Positions 53,701 to 62,842 of a stretch of 64,000 nt of DNA are shown here, piece after piece (the stretch's first letter is position 1; each line of letters opens with the position of its first letter). This DNA comes from Halalkalicoccus sp. CG83 (GTDB taxonomy: Archaea > Halobacteriota > Halobacteria > Halobacteriales > Halalkalicoccaceae): positions 124,001 through 188,000 of the forward strand of contig NZ_JAZDDH010000003.1 in the NCBI RefSeq assembly GCF_037081715.1, read 5' to 3'. Made by a program: the position numbers and the translations under genes. The notes under the pieces are model-generated. The model was not told where the DNA came from. It saw only the letters and a list, made by a program, of their open reading frames with translations, and searched no databases.

Positions 53701-54401
53701 GTCGACGTAGCTCGGCGGACAGTGACGATGAGCGTGTAACTTGAAGCACGACAGGAGGAACCTTATTTAATAGATCCCCAGTCGATCGGGTGGGTGCTGT
53801 TACAGAAGGTGCGGAATCACTACGACTCGCTGGCGTAGATTCTATACACGTTCGTGCAAGGTGTCGAGATCTGCCCCGAGGCTTCGTTTCGTTGGTATGC
53901 ACGGACGTGTATAGATCAGTTATTCTCGCGGTAAGGTACCGTGTAGTCAGGGTGGCTCTACAGGTGTAGGACTCGTGCGGACTGGTTGACGGGTTAACCC
54001 TCCTGATGGGTGTGCCCGACCCGCCTCTGTTGTCACCGTCAGTGCCGGGCAGGGTCCCTTGCCCGTCTGGGCAGTATTATTATGCAATAGTATTGTTAGC
54101 AAATATGAATTTGCCTGATGAGTCTTTATGAAATATCAGTATGAATGCCAACCCCGATGTCTGTCCAGGATGTGAAACAGCGCTAGGTCGTTATAAACGG
54201 GCCAAAGAAGGTGCTATAGTCCAGTTTTTCCGGTAACGTTACCACCACTACTACCGATTAGCCTTTCAGAGGTCCCCTCCCCTTCTTCAGGGAAATCACC
54301 TGCACTCATGGCCGGCGTCCATATCGTTACACGAGCAATAGAAGCAAGGATAGAGCGGACATATGCGGATCCAAGTGATCTGTAGTTAGAGAACGACTAT
54401 C
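53701..54401. other. Gap of about 700 nt
   Basis: No convincing gene. A 31-codon frame at about 54141-54236 with one CPGC pair (MNANPDVCPGCETALGRYKR) may be a truncated zinc-finger gene. A run of GC-rich inverted-repeat fragments lies at 54020-54080 (TGCCCGA / GGGCA). Otherwise nothing is seen. Confidence 0.3.
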
Positions 54402-55130
54402 TCAGCGTGAGAGTTCGAACTCCTCTCCGTGTTTTTTGAGCGGGACGACCGCCGCGATGTCGGTCGGGCGGTCGGGTCCGGGCGGGGCGAACAAGCCGTC
54501 AGTCGGCTCGCCGACCCCGGGACCGTAGGCGGGGTCCTCGTTCTCTTCGTCGAAGAAGTCCCAATCCTCGTTCTCGTTGCTGTCGATGTGGGGCAACGAG
54601 ACCAACACGGCCGGCTCCGGCAGCCGATCCACGTCATCCGGGACCGCATTGAGCTCCTCGTCCTGGAAGATCGGGACCTTGAGGTTCTGGTGAAGGCCCG
54701 GTTCGAGGTACTCCGAGTAGCCGATGATCGTATCGGCGGCGTTCTGCGGACTTCCGTCCTCCGGATTAATGAAGCCCACGTCCGCGATCCCCTCCTCAGG
54801 GCGCGCGAGGTGAATCGACATGAATCCGCCCTCCTCGGTGGTGATGTTGACCTCGTCAACGACGACGTATGTGCCGTCGGTGACCTGATCCGAGAATCGG
54901 CTGAATGAATGGTCGGAGACAGATCTCCTCCCGTGGTCGTGCTTCTTCTTTGTGTCCTCTGGGTGAGCGCTGGCGTTGCCGGTTATCGCGAGCGCTGCAC
55001 CGACGCCGCCGATTGCCTGTAGGATGCGTCGACGGGACGGAACAGCGTTCGATACAAGGGTTGTCTTGTCTGACGATTCGTCTTCAGTTCCATCTGAGTT
55101 GTCTGCGATTTCTATCATCGCAGTTACCAT
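54402..55130 (-). CDS. Tat-exported DUF7282-like protein
   Basis: A 242-residue secreted protein. An unusually long polar leader precedes the twin-arginine motif and hydrophobic core (PSRRRILQAIGGVGAALAIT). The single globular domain (TYVVVDEVNITTEEGGFMSI, TIIGYSEYLEPGLHQNLKVP) fits DUF7282-like proteins common outside haloarchaeal cells. The C-terminus is rich in acidic and Pro-Gly turns. Start ATG at 55130 or, four codons on, 55118. The role is unknown. Confidence 0.75.
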   Translation of the reverse strand: MVTAMIEIADNSDGTEDESSDKTTLVSNAVPSRRRILQAIGGVGAALAITGNASAHPEDTKKKHDHGRRSVSDHSFSRFSDQVTDGTYVVVDEVNITTEEGGFMSIHLARPEEGIADVGFINPEDGSPQNAADTIIGYSEYLEPGLHQNLKVPIFQDEELNAVPDDVDRLPEPAVLVSLPHIDSNENEDWDFFDEENEDPAYGPGVGEPTDGLFAPPGPDRPTDIAAVVPLKKHGEEFELSR

Positions 55131-55578
55131 ATCATACGGAGGTGTTATGATACTAACTCATTTTTGTCAGTTGTATTATCATCATCTAAATAACAATTAT
55201 TCTATAATTAAGATCCTTAGCTGTAGTTAGAGGCTCCATTCACCCTCAATGACGTACTCAGAGCGCTTATTCTCCCGTTGGGCCATCTGAAACGCGATTG
55301 AGTGGCGAAACATGTGCGATAAGATATCGTCCGAATTGCCACATCCAGCACCGGCGATGCAGGGGTGGACATCCGCGGTTTCGGTGGCTTTTTGGCCAAT
55401 CGTCGCACGGAAGTCCTGAGAGTGTCAGTTTCCTGAATCCAAAACACAGATAGTAACCACGAATGAAGTGAGACGATAGGGGAGGAGCGAAACGGCAGCA
55501 TTGCTGACGCCTTGTGCTGCATTGAGTTACCGATATCCTTCCGAATTGGGAGACCCCTCCACGCTATCCATCAGCAGA
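55131..55578. other. Gap of 448 nt, no gene
   Basis: AT-rich from 55140 to 55215 (promoter of the DUF7282-like gene). The remainder has only short low-quality frames on the minus strand. Confidence 0.35.
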
Positions 55579-55830
55579 ATGCCTGCTTTCCGCGCGACGG
55601 CAGGGCGGTGGGCAAGAGACGATGATGAATTCGTAATCAATCTAGCTGACATGATCGACGACATATGTCGGAATCATGAAATTGAGAAGGGAATATGCCG
55701 CGTTCGATGGGTGGAACGGCTCGAAACCGACGGTGACTCCTGCGAACTGATCGGACTTGAGGTGAACCCCTGGATCCCGGAGGATCGGCCGAAAAAGATC
55801 ACCGAATGCCTGGTAGAAGTCCTGACATAA
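55579..55830 (+). CDS. Small hypothetical protein (83 aa)
   Basis: An acidic protein: RWARDDDEFVINLADMIDDI, RWVERLETDGDSCELIGLEV, NPWIPEDRPKKITECLVEVL. No family recognised. The frame is open from 55501, but the ATG at 55579 gives a cleaner start. It lies 80 nt upstream of the cupin gene on the same strand. Confidence 0.45.
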   Translation: MPAFRATAGRWARDDDEFVINLADMIDDICRNHEIEKGICRVRWVERLETDGDSCELIGLEVNPWIPEDRPKKITECLVEVLT

Positions 55831-55910
55831 GTGATACCGTCACCGGCACCTCTGCGGGCCGATCCCGTATTCTCGTCTTACTTTATGTGTCGGACTCCGT
55901 TAGGGAGCGT

Positions 55911-56405
55911 ATGGAGAAGGTTCGTATCGACGATGTTGACAACAGCCTGCAGCCGGCGGCCGTAATGCGGCACCTCACGGAACCGCTCGGTCTCACGGAC
56001 TTCGCGATCAATTATTACGAACTCGAACCAGGGGACAGCTTCGCGTTCGCCTATCACAGCCACGACGTGCAGGAAGAAGTGTTCTACGTCCAGTCGGGGA
56101 CGGCGACGTTCGAGACCGAGGACGGTCCGGTGACGGTCGAAGCGGGCGAGGTGATCCGCTTCGACCGCGGCGAGTTTCAGCGTGGCTGGAACCGAAGCGA
56201 CGAACTAATCCAGGCCGTAGCATTCGGTGCACCGCTGGAGTACGGGGAACAACGCAAACTGCGACACTGTCCGAACTGCGAAACCGAGACCGACACGTGG
56301 CTGGAACGAACCGACGACGAGACAGCGGTCGTCGCCTACTGCAAGCGGTGTGGCGCGGAGACCGGGAGATGGTTCGAGGGGTCGATGGAGGGGGAGGTCC
56401 CGTAG
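55911..56405 (+). CDS. Cupin-domain protein with C-terminal zinc ribbon
   Basis: A 164-residue protein. Residues 15-115 form a cupin: INYYELEPGDSFAFAYHSHD, VQEEVFYVQSGTATFETEDG, VEAGEVIRFDRGEFQRGWNR. The metal set is H-x-H with the later Glu. The C-terminus adds a zinc ribbon (HCPNCETETDTW, YCKRCGAET). The ATG at 55911 begins the family-like part; an upstream frame to 55806 looks non-coding. A dead cupin with the same core lies at 18345-18586. Confidence 0.8.
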   Translation: MEKVRIDDVDNSLQPAAVMRHLTEPLGLTDFAINYYELEPGDSFAFAYHSHDVQEEVFYVQSGTATFETEDGPVTVEAGEVIRFDRGEFQRGWNRSDELIQAVAFGAPLEYGEQRKLRHCPNCETETDTWLERTDDETAVVAYCKRCGAETGRWFEGSMEGEVP

Positions 56406-56433
56406 GGACGGTCGGGTCCCCGGCCGGCGACAG

Positions 56434-56662
56434 CTACGGTCTGATGACCGCCCGTCCGTCGACTTCACCGTGTTCGAGTTTTTCAGCGACCGTGTTGACG
56501 TCTCGAGTTCGTACTAGGACGTGTACAGGTCGACGTCACCCTGCTCAACCAGCGCGATGAGTTCCTGGAGTTCCGCGAAGCGGCCGACGATATTCCCACG
56601 AAGGAGAACTCACCGTTGACCAGGGCCTGTGCGGGTTCGTGGACGTGTCCGCCATAGCCGAG
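56434..56662 (-). pseudogene. Zinc-dependent alcohol dehydrogenase, C-terminal relic
   Basis: Reading minus from 56662: GYGGHVHEPAQALVNGE, a frame change, FVGNIVGRFAELQELIALVE and QGDVDLYTS, a further change, then DVNTVAEKLEHGEVDGRAVI and a stop at 56434. These are the closing elements of MDR alcohol dehydrogenases. A further piece (DEAAFIEHLQRTVSDGGLLM, 56690-56760) is of unknown kin. The main body is missing. Confidence 0.6.
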
Positions 56663-56841
56663 GGTGTGGTGATCACCTCGTCACCTGGAGATACTCCATG
56701 AGGAGTCCGCCGTCACTGACGGTTCGCTGGAGGTGCTCGATGAATGCAGCCTCGTCGATATCATCTCGTTCTCGTTTCGTCTCGGACCGGGGTGCCGGAG
56801 CGGGATCGTGCCTCTCCCAGGGGTCAATCGAAAACCCCTGT

Positions 56842-58752
56842 TCAGGCCGACTCGAGTTCGAGCGACCAGTTGCCGTCGGCTTCGACGGTGAGCCAGACGA
56901 CGCCGCCGGCGCTGTACGATCGCGAGCTGTCGAACGCGCCGTCCGTCACAATGAGTGATTCTCTGTGGCCGTCAGCACCGTGGCCGTCGACGCGGAACTC
57001 CTCGTTGCCGTCGTGAGTCGCGGTGAGTCTGACGTCACTCTCGGTCCACAGAGGCCCGACGAACGAGGTGCCGTTACCACTGGCTTCGACCGGGAGGTCC
57101 TCGAGATCGTCGCTATGGACTTCCGGCTGGCTGAGATCGATCGACCAGTCGTCGGCGTCGATGCTGAGCCGATAGGTTCCCTCGTCGACGATGACAATCG
57201 ATTCGCCGCTCCCGTTGGCGCTGGTATCGACCAGCACGTCGTGGCTCACGTCGCCGTCGACCGGCTCCACCTCGACCACGAACTCCCCGTCGCCATCGTG
57301 TGAGAACTCGGCGACGAGCACCCCTTCGAGCAGTTCGAACTCGTCGGACTCGCCGCTTTGGGACCCTTCGAGCGTGTACGACTCACCTTCCTCGAAGATG
57401 GTGCCGTCCGGTCGCTCGGCCGGTTCGTTGCCGGTAGCCGATCCGTCGCCCAGCCCGTCGACAAGATCGGAGGGCGTGATCACGTCGAGTCCCCGGTGCT
57501 CGATGTGATCGAGCAGGTGCTCGAAGTCCTCGAGGGACATCTCACTGTTCTCCGGATCCGTCTCGACGATCGGTGGGATGCGCAGGACGGTGAGCTGGCT
57601 GTACTGATCGGCGAGATTAATATGTCGCCGCACGCCCGAGTGAAGGGCGGGTCCCCAGACGACCGGGATAGTGTGCAGACCGGTTGGCGGCGCCCCGACC
57701 GGACCGCTGCCGAACATGAACCCGGTCTCGTGGATGTCGCGGACGATCTCGACGGTCGCCTGGTCCATCCGCCGCCACTCGGGAGCGAAGAAGTGCCGCG
57801 CGCCGTCCTCGAAGCCCTGATCAACGAGGGACTTGCGGACGACATCGATGACCTGCCGGCGCTTTCCTTCGTCGATCTCGAGGAGGTCTCTATTTCCACC
57901 CGGCGAGGAACAGACGTCCCAGCCGCGATCGCTGAGTTCGCGCAGTTCCTCCATGTCCATTCGGCCGGTAGTGCCGACGTGTTCGGGAACGACCGGAACC
58001 GTGCCGGCCCAGCCGCGTTCCTCGAGCATCGGCGCGGCGATCTCGTAATGGGAGTCATAGCCCTCGTAAAACGCGAGGATCGCCTTCCCGTTGTCGGCGG
58101 TTTCGGTCCTTCGTAGGTCGTCGACGACCATCCGGATGGGCTCGTCGTCTGGATCGTCGGCGATAATGTTTATCTGCGTCACTTCGGAGATGTCCGGTTC
58201 GTCTCTGGGCTTGTCGTTGTATCCACAATCGAGGCGGAACCAGCCATCGTACGTATCAAGAACTGGCCGAACAGTGTGAAGGCGTCTGTCGTTGTTTGGG
58301 GCGATGAACTCGATGACGATCCGGGGGACCGCCTCGGCTTTGACCGCCATCGAAGCCTGCCAGCCGTCGAGATCGAGCGGCTCGGAAAACTGTCGGCCGA
58401 TCGCAGCCTGACCGTCCTCGCTTTCGAGGACCGCCGCCTGCGAGCCGGTTCGTGCCTCCTCCGAGGAGCCCTCGACCGACCCGTTGATCGTCTCCCAGCT
58501 ATCGAGGTCGTCGAAGTCGTCGATAACCTCACCTGAATCGATCGCGGGCCACAGCACCTCATCTCCGTTCTCGTCCGGTTCCTCGTCTGATTCCTCGTCT
58601 TCGTTCTCGTCCGACCCCCCGTCGCTGTCTGTGTCGCCGTTTCCGGTACTCGAGTTGCTTCCCTCGTCGTCCTCCTCGAGACAACCCGCGATAATTGCTG
58701 ACGCCGCCCCAACTGTCGCTAGCATTCGCCGGCGGGTCGTGTAACGATCCAT
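56842..58752 (-). CDS. Polysaccharide deacetylase-like Tat lipoprotein
   Basis: A 636-residue surface lipoprotein. The Tat signal (DRYTTRRRMLATVG) ends in a lipobox (SAIIAGC), then an Asp/Glu/Ser spacer. A carbohydrate-binding-like beta domain follows (DSWETINGSVEGSSEEARTG, VPRIVIEFIAPNNDRRLHT). A NodB-type barrel comes next (AILAFYEGYDSHYEIAAPML, RELSDRGWDVCSSPGGNRDL, LHSGVRRHINLADQYS). The usual TFDDG is FYEGYDS, so catalytic metal binding may be changed. The end is a beta-rich repeat region. The ATG at 58752 fits the signal; 58782 is an alternative. Confidence 0.75.
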   Translation of the reverse strand: MDRYTTRRRMLATVGAASAIIAGCLEEDDEGSNSSTGNGDTDSDGGSDENEDEESDEEPDENGDEVLWPAIDSGEVIDDFDDLDSWETINGSVEGSSEEARTGSQAAVLESEDGQAAIGRQFSEPLDLDGWQASMAVKAEAVPRIVIEFIAPNNDRRLHTVRPVLDTYDGWFRLDCGYNDKPRDEPDISEVTQINIIADDPDDEPIRMVVDDLRRTETADNGKAILAFYEGYDSHYEIAAPMLEERGWAGTVPVVPEHVGTTGRMDMEELRELSDRGWDVCSSPGGNRDLLEIDEGKRRQVIDVVRKSLVDQGFEDGARHFFAPEWRRMDQATVEIVRDIHETGFMFGSGPVGAPPTGLHTIPVVWGPALHSGVRRHINLADQYSQLTVLRIPPIVETDPENSEMSLEDFEHLLDHIEHRGLDVITPSDLVDGLGDGSATGNEPAERPDGTIFEEGESYTLEGSQSGESDEFELLEGVLVAEFSHDGDGEFVVEVEPVDGDVSHDVLVDTSANGSGESIVIVDEGTYRLSIDADDWSIDLSQPEVHSDDLEDLPVEASGNGTSFVGPLWTESDVRLTATHDGNEEFRVDGHGADGHRESLIVTDGAFDSSRSYSAGGVVWLTVEADGNWSLELESA

Positions 58753-58840
58753 CACCGATCTCTTGTCGATAGGGTCCTTCATAACGGAGTCCGTATGCGC
58801 TTTAGGTATGGTCGTCGTTCGTATTCTAACCTTATCGTTT

Positions 58841-59248
58841 TTATTCCGAAGGAAAAAGGAGAGCTGGCATATTGAGTTTCTGTTCGATCTCTCGACAGAA
58901 GTGAGGACTGAGATGATGTTCGAGGATGCCGGCTTCGGTGTCACCCTCACTGATCGTGTGATCAAACCACGCAGAGAGCATCGTCTCGACCAGCCGGTGT
59001 CTGCGGAATACCCCTAGCGCGAGTTCCTTTCCTTCGGTCGTGAGTCGAACTGGGCGATACCGTTCTCGTTCGATTAGTCGACGGTCTGAGAGCGTTTCGA
59101 GCATACTCGAAACCGTTGCTCGAGTGACTCCGAGACGTCTGGCGATGGCCGAGTTAGATACCCGGCCATCGGTTTCCTGTTCGAGTCGGTAGAGATGGCG
59201 GAGATAATCCTCCATTTTCGGCGTCAACGCTGCTGTGGGCTTCATCAT
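58841..59248 (-). CDS. DtxR/MntR-type metal-dependent regulator
   Basis: A 135-residue repressor of the DtxR family, expected to bind Mn, Fe or Zn and shut off metal uptake. The HTH is SNSAIARRLGVTRATVSSML (about 32-51). The dimer and metal domain shows HRLVETMLSAWFDHTISEGD and EAGILEHHLSPHFCREIEQK, with the His and Glu ligands in place. No SH3-like C-terminal domain, as in short MntR proteins. It is the last gene of the ABC-importer operon (95 nt after the permease). The 16-bp palindrome at 62266 is its likely operator. Confidence 0.85.
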   Translation of the reverse strand: MMKPTAALTPKMEDYLRHLYRLEQETDGRVSNSAIARRLGVTRATVSSMLETLSDRRLIERERYRPVRLTTEGKELALGVFRRHRLVETMLSAWFDHTISEGDTEAGILEHHLSPHFCREIEQKLNMPALLFPSE

Positions 59249-59343
59249 ATTCGAGTATTCAGGATCAGGTGAGGTCGTCTCGATGTATCGCTCGGCGACA
59301 TTTCAAATTAGTATCTCTGCGCTTGCCGTCGTGTGGCCATCTC

Positions 59344-60354
59344 TTAGTCTCCCTTCGAGTCGGTCTGTTCGACGTCGATACTGCCCATTTCGAGGGTTGA
59401 CTCTGCGCCTATGGCAGTCTGGAGCTTTCCGAGTATGACCGCGATGATGTATATCGCGACTGCAATGAGAACGATCACACCTCCAGCAGTCGCTTCACCG
59501 TAGTACGAGACTCCCGTCCCCAAGATGACGGCCAGTTCCGCGAGGACGACCGACACGAGTAGCGATTCGTTGAAGCTCCGGGAGACTTGTGTTGCACCGG
59601 CAACGGGCACGACGAGCATGGCTGCGACGAGGATAACGCCCATGATTTGCATCGCGCCGACGACGACCATTGCCGTCATCATCACCATAATGCGGTTGTA
59701 CCAGCTCACTGAAAGGCCAGAGACCGCCGCTGCGGTCTCGTCGAAAGTGACGTACAGCAACTGGTTGCGGGTGAGTCCGACGACTCCGATGACGACGGCG
59801 AACAACACCAGTAGTATCGCGGCACTCTCGGCGGAGACCGTCGAGAGGTTGCCAAAGAGGAACTGATTGACGCCAACCGCGAGCCCGCCTGCATTGATGC
59901 TGATCAGGGTCGTCCCCAATGCGAACCCAGTCGAGAGGACGATCGCCATCGAGACGTCATTGTAAGCGTCCGTTGCCTCCGAGATGAGTTCAATGAACAG
60001 GGCAGCGATCATCGCAACGACGACCGCCGTCAGGTAGGGGGAGACGCCGAGATCGAGGACGGCGTTGAGGAACAACCCAACGGCTACGCCGGCGAACCCG
60101 GTGTGGGCCAGTGCATCCCCGATGAGCGCCAGTTGGCGGTGGACGAGGAAGGTGCCAATGAGCGGGGCCATCACGCCGATGCACAGCCCTACCAGGATCG
60201 CTCGGTGCATGAACCCGTACTGGAGCAGTTCCAAACCGGTCATACCCGCGAGCCAGGACATGAAGCCCGACCAGAGTTGCAGAAACCAATACAACGGGGC
60301 GAGAACAGCGTCTAGTGGCCCCGCTTGGAGCGGAAGGAGGACTGCTCCACTCAT
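59344..60354 (-). CDS. Zinc/manganese-type ABC transporter permease
   Basis: A 336-residue membrane permease of the ABC-3 (ZnuB/MntB) family with eight or nine hydrophobic helices. Marks are LIGTFLVHRQLALIGDALAH, TGFAGVAVGLFLNA (the EAA-like coupling region after GDALAH), and VGAMQIMGVILVAAMLVVPV with AGATQVSRSFNESLL. The C-terminus is a short acidic tail. The ATG overlaps the ATPase stop by 4 nt. Confidence 0.9.
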   Translation of the reverse strand: MSGAVLLPLQAGPLDAVLAPLYWFLQLWSGFMSWLAGMTGLELLQYGFMHRAILVGLCIGVMAPLIGTFLVHRQLALIGDALAHTGFAGVAVGLFLNAVLDLGVSPYLTAVVVAMIAALFIELISEATDAYNDVSMAIVLSTGFALGTTLISINAGGLAVGVNQFLFGNLSTVSAESAAILLVLFAVVIGVVGLTRNQLLYVTFDETAAAVSGLSVSWYNRIMVMMTAMVVVGAMQIMGVILVAAMLVVPVAGATQVSRSFNESLLVSVVLAELAVILGTGVSYYGEATAGGVIVLIAVAIYIIAVILGKLQTAIGAESTLEMGSIDVEQTDSKGD

Positions 60355-61139
60355 GAGCCATCTCCTAAGAAATTCGCTGCGGTGCCGAATGCGCGAGCCA
60401 AGGCGTCGCTCTCGACGAATTCCGAAGTCGGTCCGTCGAAGTATATCTCACGGTTGAGACAGATGACGCGTTCAGCGTGTTCAGTGACGGCGCTCAGGTC
60501 GTGTTCGATGAGGAGGATCGTGATTCCATCCTCGTTCAACGAATCCAGCAGACCGTAGAATGCCTCGACGGATTCGATATCGACACCGACGGTCGGTTCG
60601 TCGAGCACGAGCAGGTCGGCCTCGCTGGCGAGCGCGCGGGCGATGAACGCCCGCTGGCGCTGGCCGCCCGACAACTGTGTGACGCGACGATCGGCGAACG
60701 CCCCCATGCCGACCGTATGGAGCGCCCGGTCGACGATGTCCCAATCCTCGCTGGAGAGACGACCGAACCCGACGTGCGGGAATCGGCCCATCTTGACGAC
60801 TTCGCGGACGGTGATCGGCATTTCCTTGGACGCACTCGCGTGCTGGGCGACGTACCCGATGCGCGAGCCATCGTCGAACTGATGAGACGGTTCGCCGAAC
60901 AGTTCGGCGACCCCATCGTCCGGTCGGAGCAACCCTAACATCAGCATCATCAGCGTCGATTTCCCTGACCCGTTCGGCCCCACGACCGCAGCGTACTCGC
61001 CCGGGTCGATCCGAAGCGAGACATCCTCGACGACCGGTGTCGTCGTGTATCCGAAGTCAACGCCCGTCAGATTGATGATCGAATCGTCGCTGATCGCTGA
61101 TTCGGCAGTCTCAGAGGTACTGGTATGCTGAGAGCTCAT
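60351..61139 (-). CDS. Zinc/manganese-type ABC transporter ATPase
   Basis: A 262-residue ATPase of the ZnuC/MntA kind. Walker A is VGPNGSGKSTLMMLML, the Q-loop is IGYVAQHASAS, the signature is VTQLSGGQRQRAFIARALA, Walker B is LLVLDEPTVGVD and the switch His is in LLIEHDLSAV. The ATG at 61139 overlaps the binding-protein stop (ATGA); an upstream in-frame start at 61274 lies inside that gene and is rejected. It powers uptake through the permease encoded next. Confidence 0.95.
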   Translation of the reverse strand: MSSQHTSTSETAESAISDDSIINLTGVDFGYTTTPVVEDVSLRIDPGEYAAVVGPNGSGKSTLMMLMLGLLRPDDGVAELFGEPSHQFDDGSRIGYVAQHASASKEMPITVREVVKMGRFPHVGFGRLSSEDWDIVDRALHTVGMGAFADRRVTQLSGGQRQRAFIARALASEADLLVLDEPTVGVDIESVEAFYGLLDSLNEDGITILLIEHDLSAVTEHAERVICLNREIYFDGPTSEFVESDALARAFGTAANFLGDGS

Positions 61140-62212
61140 TCGAAGTTGCTCCATTCTTCGGCCCAGCCGTCGGGGCCGGCTTCTTCGGGCTGTTTGTTGC
61201 CGAGGACGACCTCGAACGTGGGCATGTTGATGTTGTAGGCTATCTCTTCGTAGCCCCAGTTGTTCTCGACCCAATCATCGCGGACGCCCGCATACGGGGT
61301 TACCGGGAAGTACGCCTCCACTTGAGTTTCGGCAAGCAGTTGCTTTGCTGGTTTCCGCGCCTCGAAGACGCCGTTAGCGATGTAGTTGATGTCGTTCTCC
61401 TCGATAACCTCCTTCGCCTCCTTGATGTCCGACGGTTTGACGTCGCCACTCGCTGCAAGATTCGTGACGAGGGGACGCATCGTGGCGTCGTAGCGAACGC
61501 CGATGTACTGGAAGGCGTTGTGGGCCGCGAGTTGGACGACGTCACGTTCTGCTGCGTCGAAGATGGCCTGATAGTCCTGGCCGATTCGTTCGAGCGTTTC
61601 GGTCTTGTAGGTCTCGGCGTTGTCTCGTAGCGTACTCTCCTGATCGGGCGCGAGTTCGACGAGTCCCTCGGTGATGTTGTCGACTGACGTCTTCGCACGC
61701 TGTGGGTCGAGCCAGAAGTGTGGGTCTTTCCCCTGTTGCTCGCCAACACCCTCCTCTTCTGGATCGAGAGTCGCCGCAAGATCGACCAACTCGACGCCTT
61801 CACGGGCGTTGATCAGCTGGGTGTCGACGTTGTCGTCTTTAAGGGTCTGAATCGCGCGGTCAGCCCACGGCTGAAAGCCTGGGCCGACGTGGACGAACGC
61901 ATCGGCCTCGATGATATCTTTCGAGACGCTGGCATTAGGCTCCCAACCGTGACCATGCAACCCGGTGGGGACGAGGTTCTTCACCTGAACGGGTGTCCCA
62001 TCGACGATATTGCGTGCGAAGTCATAGAAGCTGAAAAAGGACGCGACTGCGACGGTCTCGCCGTCACCAGATGCACCGTCGTTGCTTTCGGCTTCCCTGC
62101 TGCTACTGTTCATGCAACCGGCGAGCCCCGTGGCAAGAGCCCCTGCACCGGCAGTAATGGCTTTCCTCCGCGAAAAACGTTGCTGCAACCAAGACTGGTT
62201 CGTATCGTCCAT
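61136..62212 (-). CDS. Zinc/manganese-type ABC transporter substrate-binding lipoprotein (Tat)
   Basis: A 358-residue ZnuA/TroA-type binding protein anchored outside the membrane. The Tat signal is FSRRKAITAGAGALATG with lipobox LAGC. Metal ligands are expected in GLHGHGWEPNAS, KDPHFWLDPQRAK and VQLAAHNAFQYIG; the fourth lies in the ASGDVKPSDIK region. No His-rich loop is present, unlike ZnuA of Gram-negative bacteria, so Mn or Zn cannot be told apart. First gene of the importer operon, behind the palindromic operator. Confidence 0.9.
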   Translation of the reverse strand: MDDTNQSWLQQRFSRRKAITAGAGALATGLAGCMNSSSREAESNDGASGDGETVAVASFFSFYDFARNIVDGTPVQVKNLVPTGLHGHGWEPNASVSKDIIEADAFVHVGPGFQPWADRAIQTLKDDNVDTQLINAREGVELVDLAATLDPEEEGVGEQQGKDPHFWLDPQRAKTSVDNITEGLVELAPDQESTLRDNAETYKTETLERIGQDYQAIFDAAERDVVQLAAHNAFQYIGVRYDATMRPLVTNLAASGDVKPSDIKEAKEVIEENDINYIANGVFEARKPAKQLLAETQVEAYFPVTPYAGVRDDWVENNWGYEEIAYNINMPTFEVVLGNKQPEEAGPDGWAEEWSNFE

Positions 62213-62258
62213 CTCGACTAGCGAGTATGGGACTAAGAAGATAATGGTTTCGACCTAA

Positions 62259-62266
62259 CTTTATAA
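62259..62266 (-). promoter_or_regulatory. Probable TATA box of the metal-importer operon
   Basis: TTATAAAG on the minus strand, 46 nt before the ATG at 62212. The 16-bp palindrome abuts its upstream side, so a bound repressor would cover the BRE/TATA region. Confidence 0.5.
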
Positions 62267-62281
62267 TTAGACTAGTCTAAT
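62266..62281. promoter_or_regulatory. Perfect 16-bp palindrome, likely DtxR/MntR operator
   Basis: ATTAGACTAGTCTAAT is exactly self-complementary. The TTAG...CTAA ends match the general shape of DtxR-family operators. It lies next to the TATA box of an operon that ends in a DtxR-type gene. Confidence 0.7.
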
Positions 62282-62509
62282 ACGCGAGATAGTGTTCGTG
62301 GTAGTGAATGAAGAGATGGGCCCGTTCACAGCGATGCCAGTACTACGGAAATCGATCACAGTAGCGTCATCAACATCATATCATCCGAGTGCAGGAGGTG
62401 GACTATCGAATATCTGGCCGACCAGCCACCGGACAGTACAGGTACTGTATTAGACCTGGCCGAGTTTGTCGCCGCTCGCGAAAAGGACTGTACAGTCGGG
62501 GAACTCGAC

Positions 62510-62812
62510 TCAAAACCGTGTGAGCGGGTATATCTCTGACCGATTGTTTCTCCAGAGAGCAAGCAGCCGATCACGAATCTCGGCATCGTACAGGCCTGCC
62601 TTTTTCCCCACGACGATATACTGCCGTGTGATCGACGTATTCCTCTGGCGCTAGAAAATCACGATGGAGCAGGTAGAACTGGATTGAACGCTCGACCACT
62701 GAGACTGGTGTGAACTCTCTCCGCTCGTATGCCAGGCGACGACGACACTGATCCCCAAAACGAGCGAGTACACGATGCCAGCTAGGAGGACCATCAGAGT
62801 TGCCCAAAACAT
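62510..62812 (-). pseudogene. Small membrane protein with an in-frame amber codon
   Basis: From ATG at 62812: MFWATLMVLLAGIVYSLVLG and ISVVVAWHTSG form one helix, then a Ser/Gln stretch and TAG at 62651-62653. The same frame continues RQRNTSITRQYIVVGKKAGL, YDAEIRDRLLALWRNN to TGA at 62510. The latter half reads as protein, so a ~100-residue gene broken by one base is likely. Family unknown. The rest of 62282-62509 has nothing. Confidence 0.4.
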
Positions 62813-62842
62813 AATGGTAGATAAGGATAATAATTAGCTATC

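Noticed and set aside
60477-60938. Plus-strand frame opposite the ABC ATPase
   Set aside because: Shadow of a highly conserved gene; no own motifs.
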